Source of the DNA: Anaerolineae bacterium
GTDB lineage: Bacteria > Chloroflexota > Anaerolineae > 4572-78 > J111
Length of the DNA: 30,931 nt
Reading direction: 5' to 3'
Assembly: GCA_023382535.1 (NCBI GenBank)
Contig: JAHDWA010000031.1
Span: 82,135 to 113,065 of the forward strand
Part shown: positions 1 to 7,276 of the stretch, piece after piece
Layout of the letters: the number at the start of each line of letters is the position of its first letter
How positions within the stretch are numbered: the stretch's first letter is position 1
Made by a program: the position numbers and the translations under genes
The notes under the pieces: model-generated
Databases searched by the model: none
Told to the model about the DNA's origin: nothing
What the model saw: only the letters and a program-made list of their open reading frames with translations

Positions 1-118
1 TCCCGGCCTGAGCCGTGGCCGTAGCGTCTATTCCGGCCTGGGCAGTGGCGGTGGCGTCTATGGCTGCTTGAGCCGTAGCGGTGGCATCTATTCCAGCCTG
101 AGCCGTGGCCGTAGCGTC
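1..118 (-). repeat. 30-bp in-frame tandem repeat (4 copies)
   Basis: Copies run 118-89, 88-59, 58-29 and 28-1 on the minus strand. Each encodes DATATAQAGI or a close variant. The array may continue beyond the window edge. Confidence 0.85.
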
Positions 119-595
119 TGTTGTAGGCGTGCTGGTGGGTGTCTGCGTAGGTCTTGACGTTGCCGTACCTGTTGCCGTTGGGGGTACCGTGGTAAAGGTT
201 GGCGTCGCCGTTGGCGGCAAGGGAGTAGAAGTCGGGGTGGGCGTTGCCGTTGGGGGCAGCGGCGTCGGCGTTGCCGTGGTCACGACCGTAGGGAAAGATT
301 GGGTTGGCGTCGGTTCCAGGGTTTCTGTCGGTGAGCCGACGACCCGGGTGGCCGTGGGTGTCGGCGAGCTATCTTCAGTTGGACTTGTTGGAGTTGGACC
401 TGACACAGTGGGGGTTGGACTGGGCAGGGTGAGAATCAAGCGGGTCGGGGTTGGTCCCGCTTCAGTTACCGGGGCAGAGGTTAAGGTCGCCAGGCCCAAA
501 CAGTAGCAGGGAATCGTTAAAACAATGATGGTCAGCAGAACCAGATAAACAGTTCGCTTTTCTTTAGGCAGGTTGTCCAGCCATTGGACCTTCAA
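1..595 (-). CDS. Thr/Pro-rich anchored protein with decapeptide repeats (5' part only)
   Basis: The frame opens after a TGA at 601-599. The best start is TTG at 595, with GGAG six bases upstream; no ATG is available in frame. At least 198 codons are present and the gene leaves the window at base 1. Residues about 15-38 form one hydrophobic segment, probably a signal anchor. Residues 40-158 are a Thr/Pro-rich linker of the kind that lifts extracellular domains off the membrane. From residue 160 four copies of the decapeptide DATATAQAGI follow (one copy has AAI), encoded by a 30-bp tandem repeat. The functional domain lies outside the window, so no function is offered. It follows the receiver-kinase gene by about 100 bases with a hairpin between. 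The opposite-strand frame here is a low-complexity artefact. Confidence 0.75.
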   Translation of the reverse strand, partial: MKVQWLDNLPKEKRTVYLVLLTIIVLTIPCYCLGLATLTSAPVTEAGPTPTRLILTLPSPTPTVSGPTPTSPTEDSSPTPTATRVVGSPTETLEPTPTQSFPTVVTTATPTPLPPTATPTPTSTPLPPTATPTFTTVPPTATGTATSRPTQTPTSTPTTDATATAQAGIDATATAQAAIDATATAQAGIDATATAQAG

Positions 596-611
596 CAGTC
601 ACTCCAAAACC

Positions 612-637
612 GGCCTGATTTCAGGAGAAATCAAGCC
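612..637 (-). terminator. Hairpin after receiver-kinase gene
   Basis: A 10-position stem (612-621 with 628-637, one G-T wobble on the minus strand) around a 6-nt loop lies between the stop at 693 and the TTG start at 595. Only a short T-rich stretch follows on the minus strand, so it could be a weak terminator or an attenuator for the next gene. Confidence 0.45.
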
Positions 638-692
638 TGCTCAACATGCCGCCATGATAAATTCATCAAGATGGGTTGTCAAAAGCACGGAT

Positions 693-1970
693 TTAATCTG
701 TGGTAAGTTGGCCCAGCGGTAAAATGAGGTGAAACTTGCTGCCGGGGCATTGTTCAGGATCGTGGCCTTCGCTCTCCACCCACAAAGAGCCCCCGTGCGC
801 CTCGGCGACGCCCCGCGCAATCGCCAGGCCCAGGCCCGCGCCGCCGCCCATAAACTCGGTTTTGCTGGTGCTGTGCCGCTCAAGGTCACGGACTTCGTAG
901 AAGTTCTCAAAAATGCGTTCCTGATCTTCAGGGGCAATCCCTACCCCGGTATCACCCACCGTGATTTTGACAAATTGTTGCTGCACCGGTTTCTCGGCCA
1001 CAAGAGTCTGGACCCCACCCAGCATGTCCACCGTGATTTCAATGGCGCCTTCATCCGGGGTATATTTCACGGCGTTGCTGACCAGGTTCCGCAGAATTTG
1101 GGTGACACGCTCCCCGTCGGCCCACATCGTGGGGATTTGGCTGGCATCCGCTACGATCATCGTTTGTTGGCGTTTGGCTACGACATTTTTGAAATCTTTT
1201 TTGATCTTATCCAAAATAAACGACAGGCCAATCGGAGCATAGCGGAGTTGCAGCGTACCCGCCTCGATCCGGGTCACATCCAGCATGTCCTGAACAATCC
1301 CCCGCAGCCGGTCCACGCCGGTAACAACCCCTTCGATAACCTGTAAGGTTTTCTCGTCAGCATGCGTGATAACAGGGCTGTCCGAGGCGGTGAGCAGGCT
1401 GAGGTAGCCATGGATGGCAGCCAGAGGGGTGCGGAGTTCGTGGGCAGCCAGATTGATAAAGCGCGATTTCATCGCATCGGTGTGGGCTAAAGCTTCATTA
1501 GCCTTGGTCAGTTCCTGGACCTTTTTCTCCAGGCGATCCACCAGGCGCTCGTTGTATTCGCGCAGATAAGCGCTTTCCTGTTCAACGGTGATGCTCTCGC
1601 GCATCCCGCCCAGGAATTCGGCCACCTGGTTGGGCAAGGCATCAATATCTATCGGCTTGGCAATGTAACCATCGCAGCCGGCCGCTAAGGCCCGCTCGCG
1701 ATCACCGGCCATCACTTTGGCGGTCAGAGCGATAATAGGAATATTACTCAACTCCGGCAGGCTTTTGATGCGAGTAGCTGCTTCATAGCCATCCATGCCG
1801 GGGATATTAATATCCATCAAAATTAAGTCGGGGTTGGCTTCCTGAGCCGTCTTGATACCGCTTAGGCCATCGGTGGCCTCGATCACTTGATAGCCGACGC
1901 CCTCCAAAACCTGGCGCACCAGCATACGATTGGCGGTATTATCTTCAACATAGAGGATAGTTTTGCTCAT
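693..1970 (-). CDS. Receiver-histidine kinase hybrid
   Basis: This 425-residue protein starts with a receiver domain (residues 1-122; acidic pocket E9/D10, phospho-acceptor D53 in LILMDINIPGMDG, K105 in AKPID). A coiled coil (about 130-165) leads to a HisKA H-box with H177 in AAHELRTPL. A complete HATPase_c domain follows, with an N box (LRNLVSNAVKYTP), a G1 box (DTGVGIAPED) and a G2 box (GAGLGLAIARG). There is no membrane segment or recognisable sensor domain, so it should be cytoplasmic and driven by phosphotransfer to D53. It lies 25 bases after another sensorless kinase in the same direction; the two probably act in one relay. No DNA-binding output protein is seen beside them. Confidence 0.92.
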   Translation of the reverse strand: MSKTILYVEDNTANRMLVRQVLEGVGYQVIEATDGLSGIKTAQEANPDLILMDINIPGMDGYEAATRIKSLPELSNIPIIALTAKVMAGDRERALAAGCDGYIAKPIDIDALPNQVAEFLGGMRESITVEQESAYLREYNERLVDRLEKKVQELTKANEALAHTDAMKSRFINLAAHELRTPLAAIHGYLSLLTASDSPVITHADEKTLQVIEGVVTGVDRLRGIVQDMLDVTRIEAGTLQLRYAPIGLSFILDKIKKDFKNVVAKRQQTMIVADASQIPTMWADGERVTQILRNLVSNAVKYTPDEGAIEITVDMLGGVQTLVAEKPVQQQFVKITVGDTGVGIAPEDQERIFENFYEVRDLERHSTSKTEFMGGGAGLGLAIARGVAEAHGGSLWVESEGHDPEQCPGSKFHLILPLGQLTTD

Positions 1971-1995
1971 TAGCTCGAATCCAGATCAATATGAG

Positions 1996-2859
1996 CTAAG
2001 CACTTCGATGCAAAAGCGAAGCCGGTGGCTGCAGCGGAATGGTAAATGAAAACGTGCTGCCACGCCCCACCTGGCTCTCTACCCAAAGTTCGCCGCCATG
2101 CAGCGAGATCAGGCGATAGCTGATCGGCATACCCAGGCCGGTGCCTTCGGCCCGCCGGGCCACAGAACTATCAATCTGGCGGAAGGCTTCAAAAACCTTG
2201 TCCATATCTTCGGGTGCAATCCCAATGCCGGTATCTTTGACGGAGAAACAGATAAAATCCTGTTCGTTTTTCCTTATTTTGCCAATCCGCATGGTAATGC
2301 TGCCGGCGTCGGTAAACTTGGCCGCATTGGAGAGAATATTGATCACCACCTGCCTGATCCGGCCCCGGTCTACAAACACTTTAGGCAAATGGGGTTCAAT
2401 CTCGTCTCTTAACTCAATCGGCTTGCCTTCAATCAAGATAATGGTCGAAGCCATCACCCCCACAATAATCTCCTCCACCGACACCCAGGCCGGGTCCAGT
2501 CGAATTTTGCCTGCTTCGATTTTGGACAGGTCTAAAATGTCGTTGACCAGGCTCAACAAATGTTGGGCGCTGTCGTAAATAACCGAGACGTCGGTCTGTT
2601 GGATTGAGTTGAGCGGGCCAATTTTTTGCTTGAGCAGCAACTTGGCGAAACCAATGATCGAGTTTAAGGGTGTTCGCAACTCGTGGCTGACCGTAGCGAT
2701 GAACTCGCTTTTGAGTTTATCGGCCTCGCGCAACTGCCGCCTGGTCTCGGCTAACTCACGTTTGGTTTGGGCCAGTTCTGTTTCCAGGGCGATGATACGC
2801 TGTTGAGCGGAAACTGGGCCGTCTTTAGGACGTAAGTTTGGCGTGGATTGGGTCATCAT
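1996..2859 (-). CDS. Sensorless soluble histidine kinase
   Basis: This 287-residue protein has a short coiled coil (residues 17-48), a HisKA H-box with H59 in VSHELRTPLNSI, and a full HATPase_c domain: N box NILSNAAKFTDAG, G1 DTGIGIAPED, and G2 EGTGLGMPIS. It has no transmembrane or sensor domain. The ATG at 2859 overlaps the stop of the upstream NYN gene in an ATGA arrangement, so translation is likely coupled. Its natural partner is the receiver-kinase hybrid just downstream. The signal it responds to cannot be read from the sequence. Confidence 0.92.
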   Translation of the reverse strand: MMTQSTPNLRPKDGPVSAQQRIIALETELAQTKRELAETRRQLREADKLKSEFIATVSHELRTPLNSIIGFAKLLLKQKIGPLNSIQQTDVSVIYDSAQHLLSLVNDILDLSKIEAGKIRLDPAWVSVEEIIVGVMASTIILIEGKPIELRDEIEPHLPKVFVDRGRIRQVVINILSNAAKFTDAGSITMRIGKIRKNEQDFICFSVKDTGIGIAPEDMDKVFEAFRQIDSSVARRAEGTGLGMPISYRLISLHGGELWVESQVGRGSTFSFTIPLQPPASLLHRSA

Positions 2860-3338
2860 GGTTTGCCTTGTTTTTTAAAGAGCTTAAGCCATTCTTTAAC
2901 TTCATCCGCCGAAAGGTTGACTTCAGCCTGGCTGCCCCGGTCATCTTCCTCTACAGGGAGCGACCCCTGTAGCAACTGCTGCCCAAACTCCTGGGCTGTC
3001 AGCACGCGCACCCGCGCCTGCCGGGCGGCCTGCTGCACAGCCCGGTCTGACGTGACCACGATTAATTCCTGCGGATTTTTAACCTGCCGGATACGCCGGC
3101 TGATGATCTGGTCGGCCGTCTGGCCGTGCGCCGCAAATTGGACGGTGATACCCCCTGCTTTTTTGGTTTCGGCAGGGCGGTAACCTGGCCCGGCATCAAA
3201 AATAACAGTTACCCGGTGGCCGGTGCGGGCACGAAAGCCCCGCAGATGCTCCAATAATTTCGCCTCATCATCCGGGTCATCCAGCCGCAGATTCGGCATC
3301 TGCCCGATGAGGTTGTGCCCGTCAATAAGCCATTGCAT
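2856..3338 (-). CDS. NYN/YacP-type ribonuclease
   Basis: This 160-residue protein begins LIDGHNLIG and has VTVIFDAGPG, IVVTSDRAVQQAAR and VLTAQEFGQQL, in the order seen in YacP-like NYN (PIN-related) domains. In Bacillus the relative Rae1/YacP is a ribosome-associated endoribonuclease; that is family knowledge. The acidic residues D7, D48 and the D of TSDR are candidate metal ligands. The gene heads the minus-strand operon with the two kinases. A TATAAT box lies only 5 bases upstream of the ATG, so a leaderless transcript is likely. Pairing an RNase with sensorless kinases is not a standard arrangement. Confidence 0.85.
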   Translation of the reverse strand: MQWLIDGHNLIGQMPNLRLDDPDDEAKLLEHLRGFRARTGHRVTVIFDAGPGYRPAETKKAGGITVQFAAHGQTADQIISRRIRQVKNPQELIVVTSDRAVQQAARQARVRVLTAQEFGQQLLQGSLPVEEDDRGSQAEVNLSADEVKEWLKLFKKQGKP

Positions 3339-3343
3339 GCTTG

Positions 3344-3371
3344 ATTATAACATAGTTATTTAACAAAACAA
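3344..3371 (-). promoter_or_regulatory. Sigma-70-like promoter of the NYN-kinase operon
   Basis: On the minus strand TTGTTT (3371-3366) is separated by 16 bases from a perfect TATAAT (3349-3344). The ATG at 3338 lies 6 bases beyond the box, where transcription should begin, which suggests a leaderless mRNA. Confidence 0.5.
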
Positions 3372-3394
3372 TGGGAAAAGTGGGGGGAGGGAAG

Positions 3395-3575
3395 AGGGGG
3401 ACTCGGAGGAGCTTGTAGGAACTCGTGGGAACTGAGGGGTACGTAGTTCTCCTTCGAAATTAAACTGGAGCGCAAACCTTAACCAAAGCAAGCTCTGGAC
3501 TCCATTTTCATTATTGGTGGTGTACGTTAGTTCGTGACGACTCCTATGAGTTCCCTTGAGTTCCCTCAATTTCTT
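3395..3575. repeat. Inverted ~10-nt tandem array between NYN and flavoprotein genes
   Basis: Degenerate units such as GGAACTCGTG and GGAACTGAGG (about 3395-3440) are mirrored at about 3541-3575 by units such as AGTTCCCTTG and AGTTCCCTCA. The right arm includes the last codons and stop of the flavoprotein gene. The roughly 100 bases between the arms hold no convincing gene; an 80-codon minus frame across the region reads mostly repeat. Confidence 0.6.
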
Positions 3576-4032
3576 CACGTTCCCACTCTTCCTTATACCC
3601 AAAGCCCCGCGAATTATCTATTAAGCGCAGCCAGGCAGGGGAGATTTTATAAAAAGTGACTTTTTGGAACAGCCGGGCCAGGAGGAGGTCGGCGGCAATA
3701 AAAGGGTACTTGGCCAGGTAGACCGCCTGGGCGGCTTGGGCCGCTTGGCCGGAGAGAGCCGTACAAACGCCTTCGATCTGAACTCCACGAATCGTTTGCC
3801 ACTGCTGCCCGTCGGCGTAAATGGCGGCGGCCACCCGCCGGTCACGGGCCACATTCTGGCTGTGGCGGACCCGCTGCTCGGAGATGAAGATAAGCGACAG
3901 GTCGTCCATCTCGGCATAAAAGAGCGGCGCGGCCTGGGGACGGCCATCCTCGGCTAACGTAGCCAGGGTCAGCGTGGTGTGGGCCGCCAGGAATTGTTTG
4001 AGCCGAGTCCTTAATTCGTCGTCCATATACAT
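3544..4032 (-). CDS. PNPOx-like split-barrel flavoprotein
   Basis: The protein has the layout of pyridoxamine-5'-phosphate-oxidase-like FMN/F420-binding proteins: an N-terminal helix (LKQFLAAH), then TLATLAEDGRPQAAPLFYAE, SLIFISEQRVRHSQNVARDRRVAAAIY and a barrel strand VQIEGVCTAL. About 162 residues is normal for the family. ATG 4032 (or 4026, MDDELR) is preferred over a longer GTG at 4056, because that GTG lies inside an inverted repeat. No clear Shine-Dalgarno site is seen. The C-terminal residues from about EEIEGTQGNS are encoded by 10-nt repeat units, so the tail is probably repeat-derived. The substrate is unknown. Confidence 0.82.
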   Translation of the reverse strand: MYMDDELRTRLKQFLAAHTTLTLATLAEDGRPQAAPLFYAEMDDLSLIFISEQRVRHSQNVARDRRVAAAIYADGQQWQTIRGVQIEGVCTALSGQAAQAAQAVYLAKYPFIAADLLLARLFQKVTFYKISPAWLRLIDNSRGFGYKEEWEREEIEGTQGNS

Positions 4033-4043
4033 TATCGGGATTA

Positions 4044-4105
4044 AGGTGACAGGCACTTATCAGGCTAAAAATTGGGCTTATTCGAACAAAAAGTGCCTGT
4101 CACCT
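4044..4105. repeat. REP-like palindrome, copy 1
   Basis: Perfect 15-nt arms AGGTGACAGGCACTT (4044-4058) and its reverse complement (4091-4105) enclose 32 bases. The same arm sequence recurs at 17400-17440. The element sits between two minus-strand genes. Confidence 0.85.
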
Positions 4106-4115
4106 GATTTTTCCT

Positions 4116-4667
4116 TTACAAATCTGCCCACAGCCACTGATGATACTTGACCGGATCGCCGTCGTCGTGAGCCGTTTCCGTCGTTCTAAAGGGTCGGCGC
4201 GGCAGATTCTCCACCCTGGCTTCAACCTCATAGCGCGTGTAGCGAGTCGTCAGGCCGGGATAGGACGGGGAGTCTAACCAGATCTGCTCCGGTTCCTCAG
4301 TCCAGGATAGGATTTGCACCCGCTTGGGGTTAATCTCCATTTCTTCTTGCAGACAGCGAATCGCCGCTTCAACCGGACTCTCTCCTGGCTTGAGCTTTTC
4401 TGCCGGCGGTTGGCCGCGATAGCGGGACTGATTTGCGCCAAATTCCTGTTTTCCTTCCACCAGGAGACGTTGACCAGCGCGGATCATCACATTGACAACT
4501 CGCACCTGCCGCTGCGGTGGATCATCTTGAAGCTGGGACTCGCCTTCGACCAATTCGGCCCACAGGTTTTCGACCGTCTTGGCTCCATCCCTACCCCAGC
4601 GAGTGGTATCAATGCCTTTTGACTCCAGCCAGGTTTTGAGTTCAAGGATACTTTGAAAGGTAGGCAT
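4116..4667 (-). CDS. Nudix-like protein with altered Nudix box
   Basis: The start is ATG 4667 (MPTFQSILELKTW), which has GAAGGTG upstream; a longer frame to 4763 runs into a repeat and the UbiA gene. The 183-residue protein has an N-terminal module with WLESKGIDTTRWG and VENLWAELVEGESQL, then a Nudix-like core. The box reads KPGESPVEAAIRCLQEEMEI: the catalytic EE pair is kept, but the expected RE is RC and the terminal G is E. Similar N-terminal plus Nudix-like proteins occur in photosynthetic eukaryotes (from memory, not checked). Hydrolase activity is possible, but the substrate is unknown. Confidence 0.65.
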   Translation of the reverse strand: MPTFQSILELKTWLESKGIDTTRWGRDGAKTVENLWAELVEGESQLQDDPPQRQVRVVNVMIRAGQRLLVEGKQEFGANQSRYRGQPPAEKLKPGESPVEAAIRCLQEEMEINPKRVQILSWTEEPEQIWLDSPSYPGLTTRYTRYEVEARVENLPRRPFRTTETAHDDGDPVKYHQWLWADL

Positions 4668-4731
4668 AAACACACCTTCTGGAAGCTTGGAAGGATGGAA
4701 GGCTGGGAATTTTTTACATCCTTCCAGTATT
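4668..4731. repeat. Inverted 8-nt tandem array between UbiA and Nudix genes
   Basis: The 64-base gap equals eight 8-nt units. One arm holds GGAAGGAT-type units; after an A/T-rich turn the other arm has the complementary TCCATCCT, TCCAAGCT and TCCAGAAG on the minus strand. The last units also supply the Shine-Dalgarno sequence of the Nudix-like gene. Confidence 0.6.
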
Positions 4732-5613
4732 TCAAAGAGCAACGGCCAGCAGCGTCGCCACAAAAATCGTTACGGCAATATAACCGTTGACATTAAAGAA
4801 GGCAAAGCCAAGTTTGGACAGGTCTGCCGGCGAAATGAGCGAGTGCTCGTAAATAAGCAGCCCGGCCACGGCCAGAACGCCCAGCCAGTACGGCCAGCCC
4901 AGGCCCATCAGGAAGCCGGTCGCGGCCAGGGCGACGACCGTGAGCAGGTGCATCGCCTGGGCCATGCGCAGACCGGCAGCCACGCCAAAACGGGCCGGAT
5001 ACGAGTGAATACCGTAAGCCCGGTCAAATTCAATATCCTGGCAGGCGTAAATGAGATCAAAGCCGGCAATCCAAACGGTCACGGCCAGCCACAAAGTCCA
5101 GGCAGGCGGGTCAATCGTGCCGGTTACGGCAATCCAGCCGCCGGCAGCGGCCAGGCCGTCGGTGGCCCCTAAAATCCAGTGGCACAGCCAGGTAAAGCGT
5201 TTGGTGTAGCTGTAGCCGACCAAAAAAAGCATGGCCGGCAGGGCCAGGATGAAGCAGAGCGGGTTAAGCATCCAGGCCGCCAGCAGCAGCACGGCCAGCG
5301 ATAACAGGGCGTAGAACAGCACCATGTTGGCGCTGATACGCCCCGTCGGAATGTCCCGCATGGCCGTGCGCGGGTTGTGAGCGTCCATCTGCCGGTCAAT
5401 GTAACGATTGAAACTCATGGCCGCGGTCCGGGCAGCAGCCATCGCCACCGTAATCCAGAAGAACTGGCCCCAGGTCGGCCAGCCGCTCTCGGCTGGCGGC
5501 CAGCCCCGGGCGCCCATGAGCATGCCCAAATAGGCAAAGGGCAGGGCAAAGATGGTGTGCTCGAACCTGATCATATTAAAGAAAACGCGGAGTGATTTCA
5601 TTGCTTTACTCAT
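4732..5613 (-). CDS. ubiA: UbiA-family prenyltransferase (MqnP-like)
   Basis: This 293-residue integral membrane protein has about eight hydrophobic segments. Both UbiA aspartate motifs are present: N69-D73-D77 in NRYIDRQMDAHNPRT and D193-D197 in CQDIEFDRAYGIHS. These bind the Mg-prenyl diphosphate. It opens FFNMIRFEHTIFALPFAY, typical of 4-hydroxybenzoate-type enzymes and of the MqnP branch that prenylates the futalosine-pathway naphthoate. In a non-phototrophic Chloroflexota a menaquinone role is more likely than ubiquinone; that is inference, as no mqn or ubi gene is nearby. ATG 5613 directly follows a heptamer array, with no Shine-Dalgarno; M5 at 5601 is an alternative. Confidence 0.9.
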   Translation of the reverse strand: MSKAMKSLRVFFNMIRFEHTIFALPFAYLGMLMGARGWPPAESGWPTWGQFFWITVAMAAARTAAMSFNRYIDRQMDAHNPRTAMRDIPTGRISANMVLFYALLSLAVLLLAAWMLNPLCFILALPAMLFLVGYSYTKRFTWLCHWILGATDGLAAAGGWIAVTGTIDPPAWTLWLAVTVWIAGFDLIYACQDIEFDRAYGIHSYPARFGVAAGLRMAQAMHLLTVVALAATGFLMGLGWPYWLGVLAVAGLLIYEHSLISPADLSKLGFAFFNVNGYIAVTIFVATLLAVAL

Positions 5614-5676
5614 TGACTATTAATCATTGACCGTTGGCTGTTGACTATTACCAACAGTCAATAATCAATTGTCAAT
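5614..5676. repeat. Nine-heptamer inverted array filling a gene gap
   Basis: The gap between the permease stop and the UbiA start is exactly 63 bases, nine heptamers on the minus strand. The first three units match ATTGACT. Later units match its reverse-complement type, ATAGTCA. The RNA would fold into a hairpin that can pair in several registers. Confidence 0.8.
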
Positions 5677-6414
5677 CTAATTTTCGCGCCACGGAGCCAA
5701 CCGCTTGTCCAGCGTGTCAATGACAAAATACAGGATCAGCCCCAACAGGCTCATGGCCAGCACGCCGGCATACATTTGGGCATAACGCAGCGCGCCCCAA
5801 CTTTCGACCAGAATATAGTAGCCGAGGCCAGAGGTTGTGGCAAAACTTTCGGCAAAAAAGAGCACGGCGATGGCCGTGCCGACGCTGATGCGTAGGGCGG
5901 TCAGCACCGCCGGGATGGTCGCCGGAAAGTAGACAAAACGGAACAGCGCCCGCCGGCCCGCGCCGATGGAGCGAACCGACATAATCAGCTCCGGGCGCAG
6001 CTCGGCGGCCTCATCACGGACCACGACCAGGATTTGGAAGAAGAGAATGATGCCGATAATAAAGATTTTGCTGGCATCGCCCGCGCCGAAGAGGATCAAA
6101 ATAATCGGCAGAAAGACGATTTTGGGAATGGGGTGGGCAATGTAGATGAGGGGGGAAAACAGCCGGTTGAGCAGCGGTGTCTGGCCCAGGCCCAGGCCCA
6201 CCGGCACGGCCAGGGCGACGGATAGAACAACTGCGGCAATCACCCGCCAGGCCGAGACAAGAAAGTGCCGGCCCAACTCGCCCCCAATAGTTTGGAAGAA
6301 AACAACCAACACCTGCGTCGGCGGGGGGAAAACCGAGCGATTGAGCAGCAGGGCCAGCAGTTGCCAGATAATGATCGTGGCTATCAAGCCAAGCAGGGCG
6401 TCACGCCATTTCAT
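5677..6414 (-). CDS. ABC transporter permease (SsuC/TauC/ThiX type)
   Basis: This 245-residue protein has about six hydrophobic segments, beginning LLGLIATIIIWQLLALLL. The cytoplasmic EAA-like loop reads RDEAAELRPELIMSVRSIGA. The length and the RISVGTAIAVLFFAESFATTSGLGYYI segment fit the BPD_transp_1 permeases of the nitrate/sulfonate/taurine/thiamine-precursor group. The ATG overlaps the ATPase stop in an ATGA arrangement. No substrate-binding protein is encoded in the window, so the substrate cannot be assigned. Confidence 0.9.
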   Translation of the reverse strand: MKWRDALLGLIATIIIWQLLALLLNRSVFPPPTQVLVVFFQTIGGELGRHFLVSAWRVIAAVVLSVALAVPVGLGLGQTPLLNRLFSPLIYIAHPIPKIVFLPIILILFGAGDASKIFIIGIILFFQILVVVRDEAAELRPELIMSVRSIGAGRRALFRFVYFPATIPAVLTALRISVGTAIAVLFFAESFATTSGLGYYILVESWGALRYAQMYAGVLAMSLLGLILYFVIDTLDKRLAPWREN

Positions 6415-7208
6415 GGGATTGTTTCCCCCAGCATCTCCCGCAGCTTATTGCACTGTTCAAAAAACTCCGGCTGCTGGCGGTAGCCGGGCGCGCCGGCCTG
6501 CGGGTTAGCGACGATGACCGGCTGGTGGGTCGGCGGCTGGGTCAGGACCATGAGCTGCCGGCCCATAAAGACGGCTTCGTCAATGTTGTGGGTGACGAGG
6601 ATAGTGGTCAGGTTGCGTTCGGCGCCGAGTTCCAGGGTCAGCCGCTGCAAATCTTCGCGGGTCAGGGCGTCGAGCGCGCCGAACGGCTCATCCATCAACA
6701 GCAAGTCGGGGTTGAGGACAAGGGTGCGGGCGATGGCCGTGCGCTGGCGCTGGCCGCCTGAAATCTGGTTGGGATACTGCCGGGCCACGTGGCGAATGCC
6801 CAGGCGATCCAGCCAGTAATCCACCCGCGCCTGGCGGTCGCCGAAGGATTCGTCCAGCGGGGTGTGCTTGCCGTCCGGCCCGTAAAAGCGGCGAATATCC
6901 AGCCCCAGGGCGGTATTATCCCAGACCGTGGCCCAGGGTAAGAGGCCGTAATCCTGCAAAATGAGGCCGGTTTGGGGCCGGGGCCGGGTGATCGGCTGGT
7001 TATCTACCAGCAGTTGGCCGCTGCTGGGTTTACGCAGCCCGGCGATGAGGTAGAGCAGGGTGCTCTTGCCGCAGCCGCTCGGCCCGATAATGGCCCACGT
7101 TTCGCCCCGCTTGACCTGCCAGGAGAAATCCTGAAAGATGCTCGCTCCGCCGGGGTAGACAAAGGACATGGCCCTAAAATTGACAATGGTTTCGGGTGAG
7201 TTGGGCAT
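6411..7208 (-). CDS. ABC transporter ATPase (SsuB/TauB type)
   Basis: The nucleotide-binding subunit has Walker A GPSGCGKST, a Q-loop (LILQDYGLLPWATVW), the signature ISGGQRQRTAIAR, Walker B LLLMDEPFGALD and the switch ILVTHNIDEAVF. The family energises the adjacent permease. ATG 7208 (MPNSPETIVNF) is chosen; a frame to ATG 7235 exists, but it runs through a heptamer repeat and the extra residues are not family-like. Neither start has a clear Shine-Dalgarno site. The gene heads an operon with the permease and probably ubiA. A promoter at 7248-7276 fits the transcription start. Confidence 0.9.
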   Translation of the reverse strand: MPNSPETIVNFRAMSFVYPGGASIFQDFSWQVKRGETWAIIGPSGCGKSTLLYLIAGLRKPSSGQLLVDNQPITRPRPQTGLILQDYGLLPWATVWDNTALGLDIRRFYGPDGKHTPLDESFGDRQARVDYWLDRLGIRHVARQYPNQISGGQRQRTAIARTLVLNPDLLLMDEPFGALDALTREDLQRLTLELGAERNLTTILVTHNIDEAVFMGRQLMVLTQPPTHQPVIVANPQAGAPGYRQQPEFFEQCNKLREMLGETIP

Positions 7209-7209
7209 G

Positions 7210-7243
7210 GCGTTTAACGTTGAACGTTCTAACATTCAACGCC
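7210..7243. repeat. Small CGTTGAA heptamer array
   Basis: Three degenerate heptamers (CGTTTAA, CGTTGAA, CGTTCTA) are followed by the inverted TTCAACG. It lies in the leader of the ATPase gene and has the same architecture as the 5614-5676 array. Confidence 0.55.
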
Positions 7244-7247
7244 CAAT

Positions 7248-7276
7248 ATCATATACGAGAGTGAGCGTGGGGGCAA
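7248..7276 (-). promoter_or_regulatory. Sigma-70-like promoter of the ABC/ubiA operon
   Basis: On the minus strand TTGCCC (7276-7271) lies 17 bases from TATGAT (7253-7248). Predicted start is about 7241. The -35 box overlaps the apparent 5' end of the plus-strand structured RNA. Confidence 0.5.

Noticed and set aside
105..506. 133-codon plus-strand frame rich in Val and Gly
   Set aside because: It is the antisense reading of the Thr/Pro-rich linker of the minus-strand gene; composition is an artefact of that codon usage.
3360..3602. 80-codon minus-strand frame
   Set aside because: It reads through the inverted 10-nt array and overlaps the flavoprotein stop in another frame; no family resemblance or ribosome site.
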